This document shows, piece after piece, positions 57,201-64,000 of a DNA stretch of 64,000 bases. The DNA is from Erwinia rhapontici (GTDB lineage Bacteria > Pseudomonadota > Gammaproteobacteria > Enterobacterales > Enterobacteriaceae): the NCBI RefSeq assembly GCF_012271765.1, contig NZ_VRKO01000016.1, positions 62,001 to 126,000 of the forward strand. The letters are read 5' to 3'. How positions within the stretch are numbered: position 1 is the stretch's first letter; each line of letters begins with the position of its first letter. The translations under genes were made by a program, and so were the position numbers. The notes beneath the pieces are model-generated. The model saw nothing but the letters and a program-made list of their open reading frames with translations. It searched no databases and was not told where the DNA came from.

Positions 57201-57770
57201 ATGTTTCAGACGGAAGCTGAGATCCCATTGCAGTGCATCGGCCGATTTGCCCACACCCGCGGTGCGTACAATCAGACCCATACCATCAGGCAATTCCAGT
57301 GCTGACAGGGCTTCTTTCAGTTCAGTGCGGTCATCGCCTTCGATACGGCGTGAAATACCGCCTGCTCGTGGGTTGTTTGGCATCAGAACCAGGTAACTTC
57401 CCGCCAGGCTGATAAAGGTGGTCAGGGCTGCGCCTTTATTACCACGTTCTTCTTTATCGATCTGAACAATGACTTCCTGGCCTTCACGCAGTACATCCTT
57501 GATATTTGGACGACCGTGAGAATTGTAATTAGCAGGGAAGTATTCGCGGGAAATTTCTTTCAGAGGTAGGAAACCGTGCCGTTCAGCGCCGTAATCAACA
57601 AATGCGGCTTCGAGGCTGGGTTCAATGCGGGTGATCTTGCCTTTGTAGATGTTGGCTTTTTTCTGTTCGTGTCCAGGGCTTTCAATATCCAGATCGTACA
57701 GACGTTGTCCGTCCACGAGGGCAACACGCAACTCTTCCTGCTGAGTTGCGTTTATCAACATTCTTTTCAT
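54228..57770 (-). CDS. rne: Ribonuclease E (Rne)
   Basis: Essential endoribonuclease and scaffold of the RNA degradosome, 1180 residues (1061 in E. coli). Residues 1-530 are nearly identical to E. coli: S1 domain ([30 protein letters not shown]), catalytic core with [27 protein letters not shown] and [11 protein letters not shown], and zinc link CPRCSGTG. After the membrane-binding helix ([15 protein letters not shown]) comes an arginine-rich RNA-binding region expanded by heptad repeats, a second conserved block [27 protein letters not shown], a long Ala/Val/Glu/Pro linker and the C-terminal PNPase-binding end ([17 protein letters not shown]). The extra length lies in the repeat and linker. 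The long leader upstream suggests autoregulation as in E. coli. Confidence 0.97.
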   Translation of the reverse strand: MKRMLINATQQEELRVALVDGQRLYDLDIESPGHEQKKANIYKGKITRIEPSLEAAFVDYGAERHGFLPLKEISREYFPANYNSHGRPNIKDVLREGQEVIVQIDKEERGNKGAALTTFISLAGSYLVLMPNNPRAGGISRRIEGDDRTELKEALSALELPDGMGLIVRTAGVGKSADALQWDLSFRLKHWEAIKKAADSRPAPFLIHQESNVIVRAFRDYLRQDIGEILIDNPKVLELARQHIAALGRPDFSSKIKLYTGEIPLFSHYQIESQIESAFQREVRLPSGGSIVIDSTEALTAIDINSARATRGGDIEETAFNTNLEAADEIARQLRLRDLGGLIVIDFIDMTPVRHQRAVENRLREAVRQDRARIQISHISRFGLLEMSRQRLSPSLGESSHHVCPRCSGTGTIRDNESLALSILRLIEEEALKENTKEVHAIVPVQVASYLLNEKREAVSAIEKRQGGVRAIIVPNDNMQTPHYSVLRVRSGEETQTLSYHLPKLHEAEMALPSEEEHAERKRPEQPALAAFVMPDAPPAPQEEIAEVAAATPVAQPVAKTPAAAEPGLVSRFFSGLKKLFAAEEKPVVEPQPPVVEEKTAEAAAPRGERRNNRRQNNNRRDRNGERGERYGDRNADRSDRNGERNDRNSERNDRNGERNERNSERNDRNGERTERAPRERNNEARENGRDDNRRNNANKRNAPQADARSERMVPDEFERSETSQPRQPRQDRQRRRPGQNQEEKRPVVQEESIVEPIIEAVDNQEVQEENVQVMPRRKPRQLNQKVRIETAEQTAARSFEPQGEEVTPAATPVVNEPVAESDDNDDRDGNNMPRRSRRSPRHLRVSGQRRRRYRDERYPTQSPMPLSNAAASPEMASGKVWISYPVAQTSDHETHEEHGHSVVPPYGHTEVETPVAEATAAVEAANAVEAVAATAPVVETPEVNTPAIEAPVEEQAEPVQQAEPQPENLPEITPVIAEETAAIDAPVNEEPAVISAADEVVAEETAAEATPVEDVQPEPTFAAVDAVADIVEEAQQATDIASVAPVEVSPEVEQQVAEVLHAPEVTAAQHTVATSEPHAPVPARDEPVADAPVAAEPVVDAAPVVASAPAVAEPVAAAPVQSSAPHHATAPMTKAPAPAYQPEAPSQSDWVRPDFNFEGKGSAGGHAATHQATAPATRP
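55751..55876 (-). repeat. 21-bp tandem repeat (six units) within rne
   Basis: Six consecutive 21-base units of the type TACGTTCACCATTACGGTCG plus one base (plus strand), each encoding a heptad like NDRNGER on the minus strand, with 2-7 differences between units. The array keeps the frame and forms part of the arginine-rich RNA-binding segment. Confidence 0.88.
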
Positions 57771-58457
57771 CGTAACTTACTCATTATTCTTACATTAGTG
57801 ACAAAGCTGCGGGCAAAGTAACGCTGGACATGAAAACCGATGACCCCGTGTCTCATCGCAAAGCCGTCAACCTCCCGGTTGTCAGCAGCTAAAGGGGTGC
57901 AAAAACTCGGTAGCCTGTTTTACATATGGAAAAACAGCGCTTTTAAGGGGGGAACCGCCAGTAGAATACCAGGTGAACCAATCCCGTTTTATCGTCCAGG
58001 CTGCAACCCGCAGCCCGCTAAATGCCTGATTGCACAATACGTCTTACGCCATTGCTGCGTGTATGCGCTATCCGGCAAAATTTCTCACCCTTCATCTTTC
58101 GAGCCGCAGCCATGTTGGCTGATCTCATTCATCCCCAAATACCGACTTATGTCTGTTTCCGGGGATTCTTTCGCTTGCCTTGCTGCAACACGAAATCTAT
58201 TGGGTACACGCTAACTATTCCCTTACGTTCGCAAGTCTTAGCGTCAAAAACGGAGATATTATTCCATTGCTAAGGCGGTGATCGCAAGGTGACTTTATCC
58301 GCGTTGAGAAGTTTCTCTCAGCTTTTAGAACGTATTGCAGTGCTTTTCAGCAGATTGTCTAAAAACCGGTCACAACTTCCTGCGGTAACCGTCTCTGTCA
58401 GTTAAGCACAGAAAAAGAGGTGGCGCTATCACAGCGCACTATTTAGAATCGCCAACC
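57771..58457. other. Long rne leader and divergent rne/rluC promoter region
   Basis: About 690 bases between the divergent rne and rluC starts with no supported gene; short overlapping frames on the plus strand lack homology. In E. coli the rne transcript has a structured leader of about 360 bases through which RNase E controls its own mRNA, and the size here fits that. I could not place the hairpins or promoters with confidence. Confidence 0.6.
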
Positions 58458-59420
58458 ATGAAAACCAATACTCCAGCCGTACATTTTATTGCCATTTCTG
58501 CTGATGAAGCAGGACAGCGCATCGATAACTTTTTGCGCACCCAGTTAAAAGGGGTGCCGAAAAGCATGATTTATCGCATTTTGCGTAAAGGCGAAGTGCG
58601 GGTGAACAAGAAACGTATCAAACCGGAATACAAACTGGAGGCCGGGGATGAGGTGCGCATTCCCCCCGTGCGGGTGGCAGAGCGTGAAGACGATAATGTG
58701 TCACCTAAGCTGGCGAAAGTCGCCGCACTGGAACACGCCATCATTTATGAAGACGACCACATTCTCGTCATGAACAAACCGTCCGGCACTGCCGTACACG
58801 GGGGCAGTGGTCTGAGTTTCGGTGTGATTGAAGGGCTGCGTGCGCTGCGTCCAGATGCGCGCTTCCTGGAGTTAGTCCACCGCCTGGATCGCGACACCTC
58901 CGGGGTATTGCTGGTGGCAAAAAAACGCTCTGCGCTGCGTTCGCTGCACGAGCAACTGCGTGAGAAGGGCATGCAGAAGGATTACCTCGCGCTGGTACGC
59001 GGGCAGTGGCCATCCCATGTGAAAGCGGTCCGGGCACCTTTACTGAAAAATATCCTGCAAAGCGGTGAGCGCATTGTGAAGGTGAACAGTGAAGGCAAAC
59101 CGTCCGAGACGCTGTTTAAAGTGGAAGAGCGTTATGCCATGGCTACGCTGGTAAAAGCCAGTCCGGTCACCGGGCGTACTCACCAGATTCGCGTACATAC
59201 ATTACATGCCGGGCATCCGATTGCCTTTGATGATCGCTACGGCGAAGCCGATTTTGACCAGCAGCTAAGTGGGACCGGTCTGAAACGCCTGTTCCTGCAT
59301 GCCGCTGCGCTGCGTTTCACGCACCCGAATACCGGGGAAATCATGCGTGTGGAAGCGCCCCTGGACAACGAACTGAAACGTTGTCTGGAGATTCTGCGTA
59401 AACAGTATCCCGCCACGTAG
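58458..59420 (+). CDS. rluC: 23S rRNA pseudouridine 955/2504/2580 synthase (RluC)
   Basis: 320-residue pseudouridine synthase of the RluA family. N-terminal S4 RNA-binding domain (AGQRIDNFLRTQLKGVPKSMIYRILRKGEVRVNKKRIKPEYKLEAGDEVRIPPV), then the catalytic motif HRLDRDTSGVLLVAKK with its Asp, and VTGRTHQIRVH. No strong ribosome site lies at the expected distance. The TAG stop is formed by the first bases of the palindromic repeat that follows. Confidence 0.96.
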   Translation: MKTNTPAVHFIAISADEAGQRIDNFLRTQLKGVPKSMIYRILRKGEVRVNKKRIKPEYKLEAGDEVRIPPVRVAEREDDNVSPKLAKVAALEHAIIYEDDHILVMNKPSGTAVHGGSGLSFGVIEGLRALRPDARFLELVHRLDRDTSGVLLVAKKRSALRSLHEQLREKGMQKDYLALVRGQWPSHVKAVRAPLLKNILQSGERIVKVNSEGKPSETLFKVEERYAMATLVKASPVTGRTHQIRVHTLHAGHPIAFDDRYGEADFDQQLSGTGLKRLFLHAAALRFTHPNTGEIMRVEAPLDNELKRCLEILRKQYPAT

Positions 59421-59580
59421 GGTCAGGCAGCCCTGACCCAGGGCGAGGCATGCCTCGCCCCTACGTAAGGACACGGACTTTGTAGGGGGCAGGTAGCCCT
59501 GACCCAAGGCGAGGCATACCTCGCCCCTACGTAAGGACACGGACTTTGTAGGGGTCAGGCATGCCTGACCCAGGCCCCCA
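59417..59580. repeat. Tandem 65/66-bp palindromic intergenic repeat
   Basis: Two full units (59417-59481, 59482-59547) and a partial third (from 59548). Each starts GTAGGG, holds two palindromes (TCAGG...CCTGA type and CGAGGCATGCCTCG type) and ends CCCCTACGTAAGGACACGGA plus CTTT. Units differ by a few bases that keep or shift the pairing. Related to the palindrome after opgH at 1448. It fills the gap between convergent rluC and yceF. Confidence 0.9.
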
Positions 59581-59600
59581 TGCCGTGCTTCGGTTCTCCA

Positions 59601-60182
59601 TCACACCAGTGGATTAACACCGGCGTTTCTCAGCATGTCGCACAGGGCAATCAGCGGTAGCCCTACCAGTGTATTGGGGTCACGCCCTGACAGGCGATCG
59701 AACAGTGTGATACCCAGTCCTTCACTTTTAAAGCTCCCTGCACAGTTAAGTGGCTGCTCTTTGCTGATATAGGCCACGATTTCCTCGTCACTCAGTGTGC
59801 GAAAATCGACGCTGAAGGGCTCACAAAGCACCTGCAGTGACGCGTTGCGGCTGTCATAGAGCGCCAGACCGGTATAAAACACCACGCTGTGGCCGCTGGC
59901 TGCACGCAACTGCTCCTGTGCCCGTGCGGCTGTGAGAGGTTTGCCAAAAATCTTGCCGGCCACCACGCAGACCTGGTCGGAACCAATGATTAAGTGGTCC
60001 GGGTAGCGTCCGGCCAGCGCCTGCGCCTTGGCGGTTGCCAGTCGTACCACCAATTCAGTGGCATCTTCATCGTCCAGCGGTGTTTCATCCACCTCTGGCG
60101 CCGCGGTAATAAACGGCAGTTCCAGTTTGGCTAATAAGGCTTTTCGATAGCTCGATGTGGAGGCTAATACCAGGTGGCGCAT
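59601..60182 (-). CDS. yceF: 7-methyl-GTP pyrophosphatase (Maf family, YceF)
   Basis: 193-residue Maf-type nucleotide pyrophosphatase hydrolysing modified nucleotides, chiefly m7GTP. Motifs: [17 protein letters not shown] (phosphate loop), [24 protein letters not shown] with the catalytic Asp, and [32 protein letters not shown]. The start at 60182 gives the family N-terminus; an upstream in-frame ATG at 60221 would add 13 unrelated residues. Divergent from yceD. Confidence 0.94.
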   Translation of the reverse strand: MRHLVLASTSSYRKALLAKLELPFITAAPEVDETPLDDEDATELVVRLATAKAQALAGRYPDHLIIGSDQVCVVAGKIFGKPLTAARAQEQLRAASGHSVVFYTGLALYDSRNASLQVLCEPFSVDFRTLSDEEIVAYISKEQPLNCAGSFKSEGLGITLFDRLSGRDPNTLVGLPLIALCDMLRNAGVNPLV

Positions 60183-60324
60183 AATTTTTTCCAGAATATA
60201 TAGCGAATCAGTGTCAGGCATTTTAAACTATGCGCCGCACTGGATGCGAATCATGGGTGAAAGATGCCGTAAAACGGCCTTTTTCTTTGACTCTATGTCG
60301 TTACAAAGTTAATATGCGCGCCCT

Positions 60325-60846
60325 ATGCAAAAGGTAAAATTACCCCTAACTCTCGATGCGACTCGTACCGCTCAAAAACGCCTGGACTACCAGGGTGTTT
60401 ACACCCCTGAGCAGGTTGAGCGGATTGCCGAGTCGGTAGTGAGTGTGGACAGTGATGTAGAATGTGTCATGTCGTTTGCGATTGACGAGCAGCGTCTGGC
60501 AGTACTGAAAGGTACGGCCGAAGTTTCAGTGACGCTGTGCTGCCAACGTTGCAACAAGACTTTTCCGCAGCATGTCCACGTATCGTACTGTTTCAGCCCG
60601 GTCGTCACTGACGAACAGGCCGAAGCACTGCCGGAAGCGTACGAGCCGATCAACGTCAACGAGTTTGGCGAAACCGATCTGCTGGCAATGGTTGAGGATG
60701 AAATCATTCTCGCCCTGCCTGTCGTTCCGGTGCATGATTCTGAACACTGTGAAGTGTCCGAGGCGGACATGGTCTTTGGTCAGTTGCCTGAAGAGGCAGA
60801 AAAACCAAACCCATTTGCCGTATTAGCCAGTTTAAAGCGTAAGTAA
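60325..60846 (+). CDS. yceD: YceD (DUF177), 23S rRNA accumulation protein
   Basis: 173 residues, the E. coli length. [26 protein letters not shown] and the Cys-containing segment [16 protein letters not shown] are family features. The protein is needed for normal 23S rRNA accumulation and is nearly always located before rpmF, as here (14 bases). Confidence 0.95.
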   Translation: MQKVKLPLTLDATRTAQKRLDYQGVYTPEQVERIAESVVSVDSDVECVMSFAIDEQRLAVLKGTAEVSVTLCCQRCNKTFPQHVHVSYCFSPVVTDEQAEALPEAYEPINVNEFGETDLLAMVEDEIILALPVVPVHDSEHCEVSEADMVFGQLPEEAEKPNPFAVLASLKRK

Positions 60847-60860
60847 TAGGAGTAAGGTCC

Positions 60861-61031
60861 ATGGCCGTACAACAGAATAAACCAACCCGTTCCAAACGTG
60901 GCATGCGTCGTTCACACGATGCGCTGACCACAGCAGCTCTTTCCGTAGATAAAGTTTCTGGTGAAACTCATCTGCGTCACCACATCACTGCGGATGGTTA
61001 CTACCGCGGTCGCAAGGTCATCGTTAAGTAA
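60861..61031 (+). CDS. rpmF: 50S ribosomal protein L32
   Basis: 56-residue basic ribosomal protein: [20 protein letters not shown] then [28 protein letters not shown] and RKVIVK. The start ATG 60861 is preceded by AGGAGTAAGG. It lies between yceD and plsX, the conserved order that couples ribosome and fatty-acid synthesis genes. Confidence 0.97.
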   Translation: MAVQQNKPTRSKRGMRRSHDALTTAALSVDKVSGETHLRHHITADGYYRGRKVIVK

Positions 61032-61053
61032 TTCCGCGGTCCGCGGCGCTACT

Positions 61054-62088
61054 TTGACACGTTTGACCCTGGCGATAGATGCCATGGGCGGGGATTTCGG
61101 TCCCTGCGTGACAGTGCCTGCATCACTGCAGGCACTGGCCTTAAATCCGCATCTGCATCTCCTTCTGGTCGGCGATCCCGACACCATCACGTCATTACTT
61201 GCCAAAGCTGATTCTGCCCTCAAGGCACGTCTGCAGATCATTGCTGCCGAATCGGTTATTGCCAGTGATGCCAGACCTTCACAGGCGATCCGCGCCAGCC
61301 GTGGAAGCTCTATGCGTGTCGCGCTGGAGCAGGTGAAAGCAGGGCAGGCACAGGCCTGTATCAGTGCAGGTAATACGGGTGCGCTGATGGGGTTAGCTAA
61401 ATTATTATTAAAACCGCTGGACGGCATTGATCGCCCGGCGTTGATGACCGTGTTACCGCATCAGCAATACGGGAAAACCGTGGTGCTGGACTTAGGCGCT
61501 AATGTCGATTCGGACAGTGCTATGCTGGTACAATTTGCCGTTATGGGCGCGGTGGTGGCAGAGGAAATCCTGGCCATCGACCGACCGAGAGTGGCACTGC
61601 TTAATATTGGTCAGGAAGAGACTAAAGGGTTGAGTTCGATACGTGAAGCAGCGGCAATACTGCGTGCATCGCCAGAACTTAACTATATTGGATACCTCGA
61701 GGGTAACGATCTTCTCACCGGTAAGACGGATGTGCTTGTTTGCGATGGTTTCGTGGGCAATGTCACGCTGAAAACGATGGAAGGTGTAGTAAGAATGTTC
61801 CTTTCGCTGTTGAATTCACAGGGCGAAGGTAAAAAGAAGGCCTGGTGGCTGGGATTGCTGGGACGCTGGCTCAAGAAGCGTCTGGCAAAGAAGTTCGGCC
61901 ATCTCAATCCCGACCAGTACAATGGCGCCTGCCTGTTAGGATTACGTGGCACCGTGATTAAGAGTCATGGCGCGGCGAATCAACGTGCATTTACTGTGGC
62001 GATCCAACAGGCAGAGCAGGCGGTGCGGCGGCAAGTTCCCGAGCGGATTGCTGCGCGCCTTCAAGCGGTATTACCTAAGAGTGACTGA
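61054..62088 (+). CDS. plsX: Phosphate acyltransferase PlsX
   Basis: 344-residue enzyme converting acyl-ACP to acyl-phosphate for phospholipid synthesis, peripheral at the inner membrane. TTG 61054 is chosen because the family begins [16 protein letters not shown]; earlier ATG codons lie inside rpmF. Later motifs: [45 protein letters not shown] and [31 protein letters not shown]. Ribosome site is weak, so it may depend on coupling to rpmF, 22 bases upstream. Confidence 0.95.
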   Translation: MTRLTLAIDAMGGDFGPCVTVPASLQALALNPHLHLLLVGDPDTITSLLAKADSALKARLQIIAAESVIASDARPSQAIRASRGSSMRVALEQVKAGQAQACISAGNTGALMGLAKLLLKPLDGIDRPALMTVLPHQQYGKTVVLDLGANVDSDSAMLVQFAVMGAVVAEEILAIDRPRVALLNIGQEETKGLSSIREAAAILRASPELNYIGYLEGNDLLTGKTDVLVCDGFVGNVTLKTMEGVVRMFLSLLNSQGEGKKKAWWLGLLGRWLKKRLAKKFGHLNPDQYNGACLLGLRGTVIKSHGAANQRAFTVAIQQAEQAVRRQVPERIAARLQAVLPKSD

Positions 62089-62094
62089 GCGTAC

Positions 62095-63048
62095 ATGTAT
62101 ACGAAGATTATCGGTACGGGCAGCTATTTGCCCGAGCAGGTGCGGACTAACGCCGATCTGGAAAAAATGGTAGAAACGTCGGATGAGTGGATTGTCACTC
62201 GTACCGGCATTCGTGAACGTCGTATTGCCGGCCCGGACGAAACCGTGGCAACCATGGGCTTCCATGCGGCCGAGCGCGCGCTGGAGATGGCCGGTATCGA
62301 TAAAAATGATATCGGTCTGATCGTGGTAGCGACCACGTCGTCCAGCCACGCATTCCCAAGCTCAGCATGCATGATTCAGCAGATGCTTGAGATTGATGAT
62401 GCCGCTTCCTTTGACCTCGCCGCCGCCTGCGCAGGCTTCACCTATGCGCTGAGTGTGGCCGATCAGTACATTAAAAATGGTGCAGTGAAACACGCACTGG
62501 TGATCGGTGCTGATGTCCTCGCTCGTATGCTTGATCCTGAGGATCGTGGCACCATTATCCTGTTTGGTGATGGCGCAGGCGCCGTGGTATTGGGCGCCAG
62601 TGAAGAGCCGGGGATTATCTCTACTCATCTGCATGCAGATGGCCGCTATGGCCAGTTGTTGACGCTGCCTAATCAGGATCGTGCGAACCAGGACACGCCA
62701 GCGTATGTCACCATGGCGGGCAATGAAGTGTTCAAGGTTGCTGTGACTGAACTGGCTCACATTGTTGATGAAACGCTGGAAGCCAATAAGCTTGATCGCT
62801 CTGCTATCGACTGGCTGGTGCCGCATCAGGCAAACCTGCGTATTATCAGTGCCACTGCCCGCAAACTGGGCATGGACATGGATAAAGTCGTTGTGACGCT
62901 CGATCGTCATGGCAACACCTCGGCGGCATCTGTGCCGACCGCACTTGATGAAGCGGTACGTGATGGCCGTATTCAACGTGGTCAGTTGATTCTGCTGGAA
63001 GCTTTTGGTGGCGGGTTCACCTGGGGTTCTGCACTGGTTCGCTTTTAA
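62095..63048 (+). CDS. fabH: 3-oxoacyl-ACP synthase III (FabH)
   Basis: 317-residue thiolase-fold condensing enzyme that starts fatty-acid synthesis from acetyl-CoA and malonyl-ACP. Catalytic triad visible: Cys in [10 protein letters not shown], His in VPHQANLRI, Asn in [15 protein letters not shown]. The start [26 protein letters not shown] is typical. Six bases follow plsX. Confidence 0.97.
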   Translation: MYTKIIGTGSYLPEQVRTNADLEKMVETSDEWIVTRTGIRERRIAGPDETVATMGFHAAERALEMAGIDKNDIGLIVVATTSSSHAFPSSACMIQQMLEIDDAASFDLAAACAGFTYALSVADQYIKNGAVKHALVIGADVLARMLDPEDRGTIILFGDGAGAVVLGASEEPGIISTHLHADGRYGQLLTLPNQDRANQDTPAYVTMAGNEVFKVAVTELAHIVDETLEANKLDRSAIDWLVPHQANLRIISATARKLGMDMDKVVVTLDRHGNTSAASVPTALDEAVRDGRIQRGQLILLEAFGGGFTWGSALVRF

Positions 63049-63081
63049 TTAAGCAAAAATAGCGATTAACAGGAAATCACA

Positions 63082-64000
63082 ATGACGCAATTTGCAATGG
63101 TCTTCCCGGGGCAGGGATCGCAAACGGTAGGTATGTTGGCCGATCTGGCTGCAACGAATCCGCTTGTGGAAAAAACCTTCCGTGAAGCTTCTGACGCACT
63201 GGGTTACGATCTCTGGCAGTTAGTGCAACAAGGCCCTGCTGAAGAATTGAACAAAACCTGGCAAACTCAGCCTGCTTTATTGGCTGCTTCTGTTGCCATT
63301 TTCCGCGTTTGGCAGGAAAAAGGCGGAAAAGCGCCGTCAATGCTTGCAGGGCACAGCCTGGGTGAGTACAGTGCGCTGGTTTGTGCAGGTGTCATGGCGT
63401 TTGCAGATGCGATTAAGCTGGTTGAACTGCGCGGCAAACTGATGCAGGAAGCCGTTCCAGAAGGAACTGGCGCGATGCAGGCGATTATTGGTCTGGACGA
63501 TGCGTCTATTGCCAAAGCCTGTGAAGAGTCTGCTCAGGGGCAAATTGTCTCTCCGGTGAACTTTAACTCTCCGGGTCAGGTTGTGATTGCCGGTAACAAA
63601 GAAGCCGTAGAACGTGCGGGTGCTGCCTGTAAGGCCGCCGGCGCGAAACGTGCACTGCCGCTGCCTGTCAGCGTGCCGTCACACTGTGCACTGATGAAGC
63701 CTGCGGCAGATAAACTGGCCGCAGCACTCGAATTGCTGACCTTCAACGCGCCTGCCTTCCCGGTAGTGAATAACGTTGATGTGCAGTGCGAGACGTCAGC
63801 AGAAGCTATCCGTAGTGCGCTGGTTCGCCAGTTGTACAATCCAGTGCGCTGGACCGGATGTGTAGAATTTATGGCCGGGCAGGGCGTAACGTCGCTGCTG
63901 GAAGTGGGTCCGGGTAAAGTTCTGACCGGGCTGACTAAACGTATTGTTGACACCCTGACAGCGGCGGCGGTAAACGACCAGGCCAGCCTGACAGCGGCGC
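63082..64000 (+). CDS. fabD: Malonyl-CoA:ACP transacylase (FabD), cut by the window end
   Basis: About 306 codons of a protein that is 309 residues in E. coli, so only the last few residues are outside the window. Starts MTQFAMVFPGQGSQTVGML after AGGAAATCACA. Catalytic serine in AGHSLGEYSALV, the Arg in VELRGKLMQEA and His in VPSHCALMKPAADKL are all present. Part of the plsX-fabH-fabD operon, 33 bases after fabH. Confidence 0.97.
   Translation, partial: MTQFAMVFPGQGSQTVGMLADLAATNPLVEKTFREASDALGYDLWQLVQQGPAEELNKTWQTQPALLAASVAIFRVWQEKGGKAPSMLAGHSLGEYSALVCAGVMAFADAIKLVELRGKLMQEAVPEGTGAMQAIIGLDDASIAKACEESAQGQIVSPVNFNSPGQVVIAGNKEAVERAGAACKAAGAKRALPLPVSVPSHCALMKPAADKLAAALELLTFNAPAFPVVNNVDVQCETSAEAIRSALVRQLYNPVRWTGCVEFMAGQGVTSLLEVGPGKVLTGLTKRIVDTLTAAAVNDQASLTAA

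Overview
The window reads as chromosomal DNA of an enterobacterium, most likely Erwiniaceae (Erwinia/Pantoea-like). Gene order follows the E. coli block opgH - yceK - msyB - mdtG - lpxL - trhO - yceI - yceJ - solA - bssS - dinI - pyrC - yceB - grxB - rimJ - yceH - mviM - murJ - flgN/M/A - flgBCDEFGHIJKL - rne - rluC - yceF - yceD - rpmF - plsX - fabH - fabD, with close protein similarity throughout. Two accessory blocks interrupt this backbone. The genus is inferred from remembered family similarity and synteny; no search was run.

Layout. 1-2.3 kb: end of opgH (osmoregulated periplasmic glucans), yceK and msyB. 2.3-19.5 kb: a contact-dependent growth inhibition (CDI) island. It holds a CdiB outer-membrane transporter, a 4028-residue CdiA with an EndoU-like nuclease tip, and a small gene overlapping its stop as the likely immunity gene. 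Behind these lies an AT-rich graveyard: a SymE-family pseudogene with two in-frame stops, an unrecognised small gene placed like an immunity gene, a YrhB/Imm35-like gene, a broken ParB-like toxin fragment with its DUF6896-like partner, and a strongly palindromic 104-bp element. 19.5-22.7 kb: an extra cassette of an OprB-type sugar porin, a NudK-like Nudix hydrolase, a DUF4406 protein and a DeoR-family regulator. 22.7-27.5 kb: mdtG, lpxL, trhO, yceI, yceJ.

28.1-33.1 kb: second accessory block, with a ProP-type transporter and a type VI secretion cargo locus. In that locus a PAAR-DUF2235 (Tle1-like lipase) gene is broken by two frameshifts and followed by two DUF2931 lipoprotein genes and the stub of a third; these are probable immunity lipoproteins amplified as a 687-bp unit. 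33-42 kb: backbone genes solA to murJ, including an SOS-type dinI with an unusually long palindromic LexA site. mdtH is missing between grxB and rimJ.

42.3-53.9 kb: the complete flg cluster, flgN-flgM-flgA on the minus strand and flgB-flgL on the plus strand. Good sigma-28 promoters precede flgM and flgK, and a strong terminator follows flgL. 54.2-64 kb: RNase E with a repeat-expanded arginine-rich tail, its long leader, rluC, a tandem palindromic repeat, yceF, and the yceD-rpmF-plsX-fabH-fabD ribosome/fatty-acid operon. The window ends a few codons before the end of fabD.

Together the accessory blocks encode two antagonism systems (CDI and a T6SS cargo), each with surplus immunity genes and decayed toxins, inside an otherwise conserved housekeeping and motility region.
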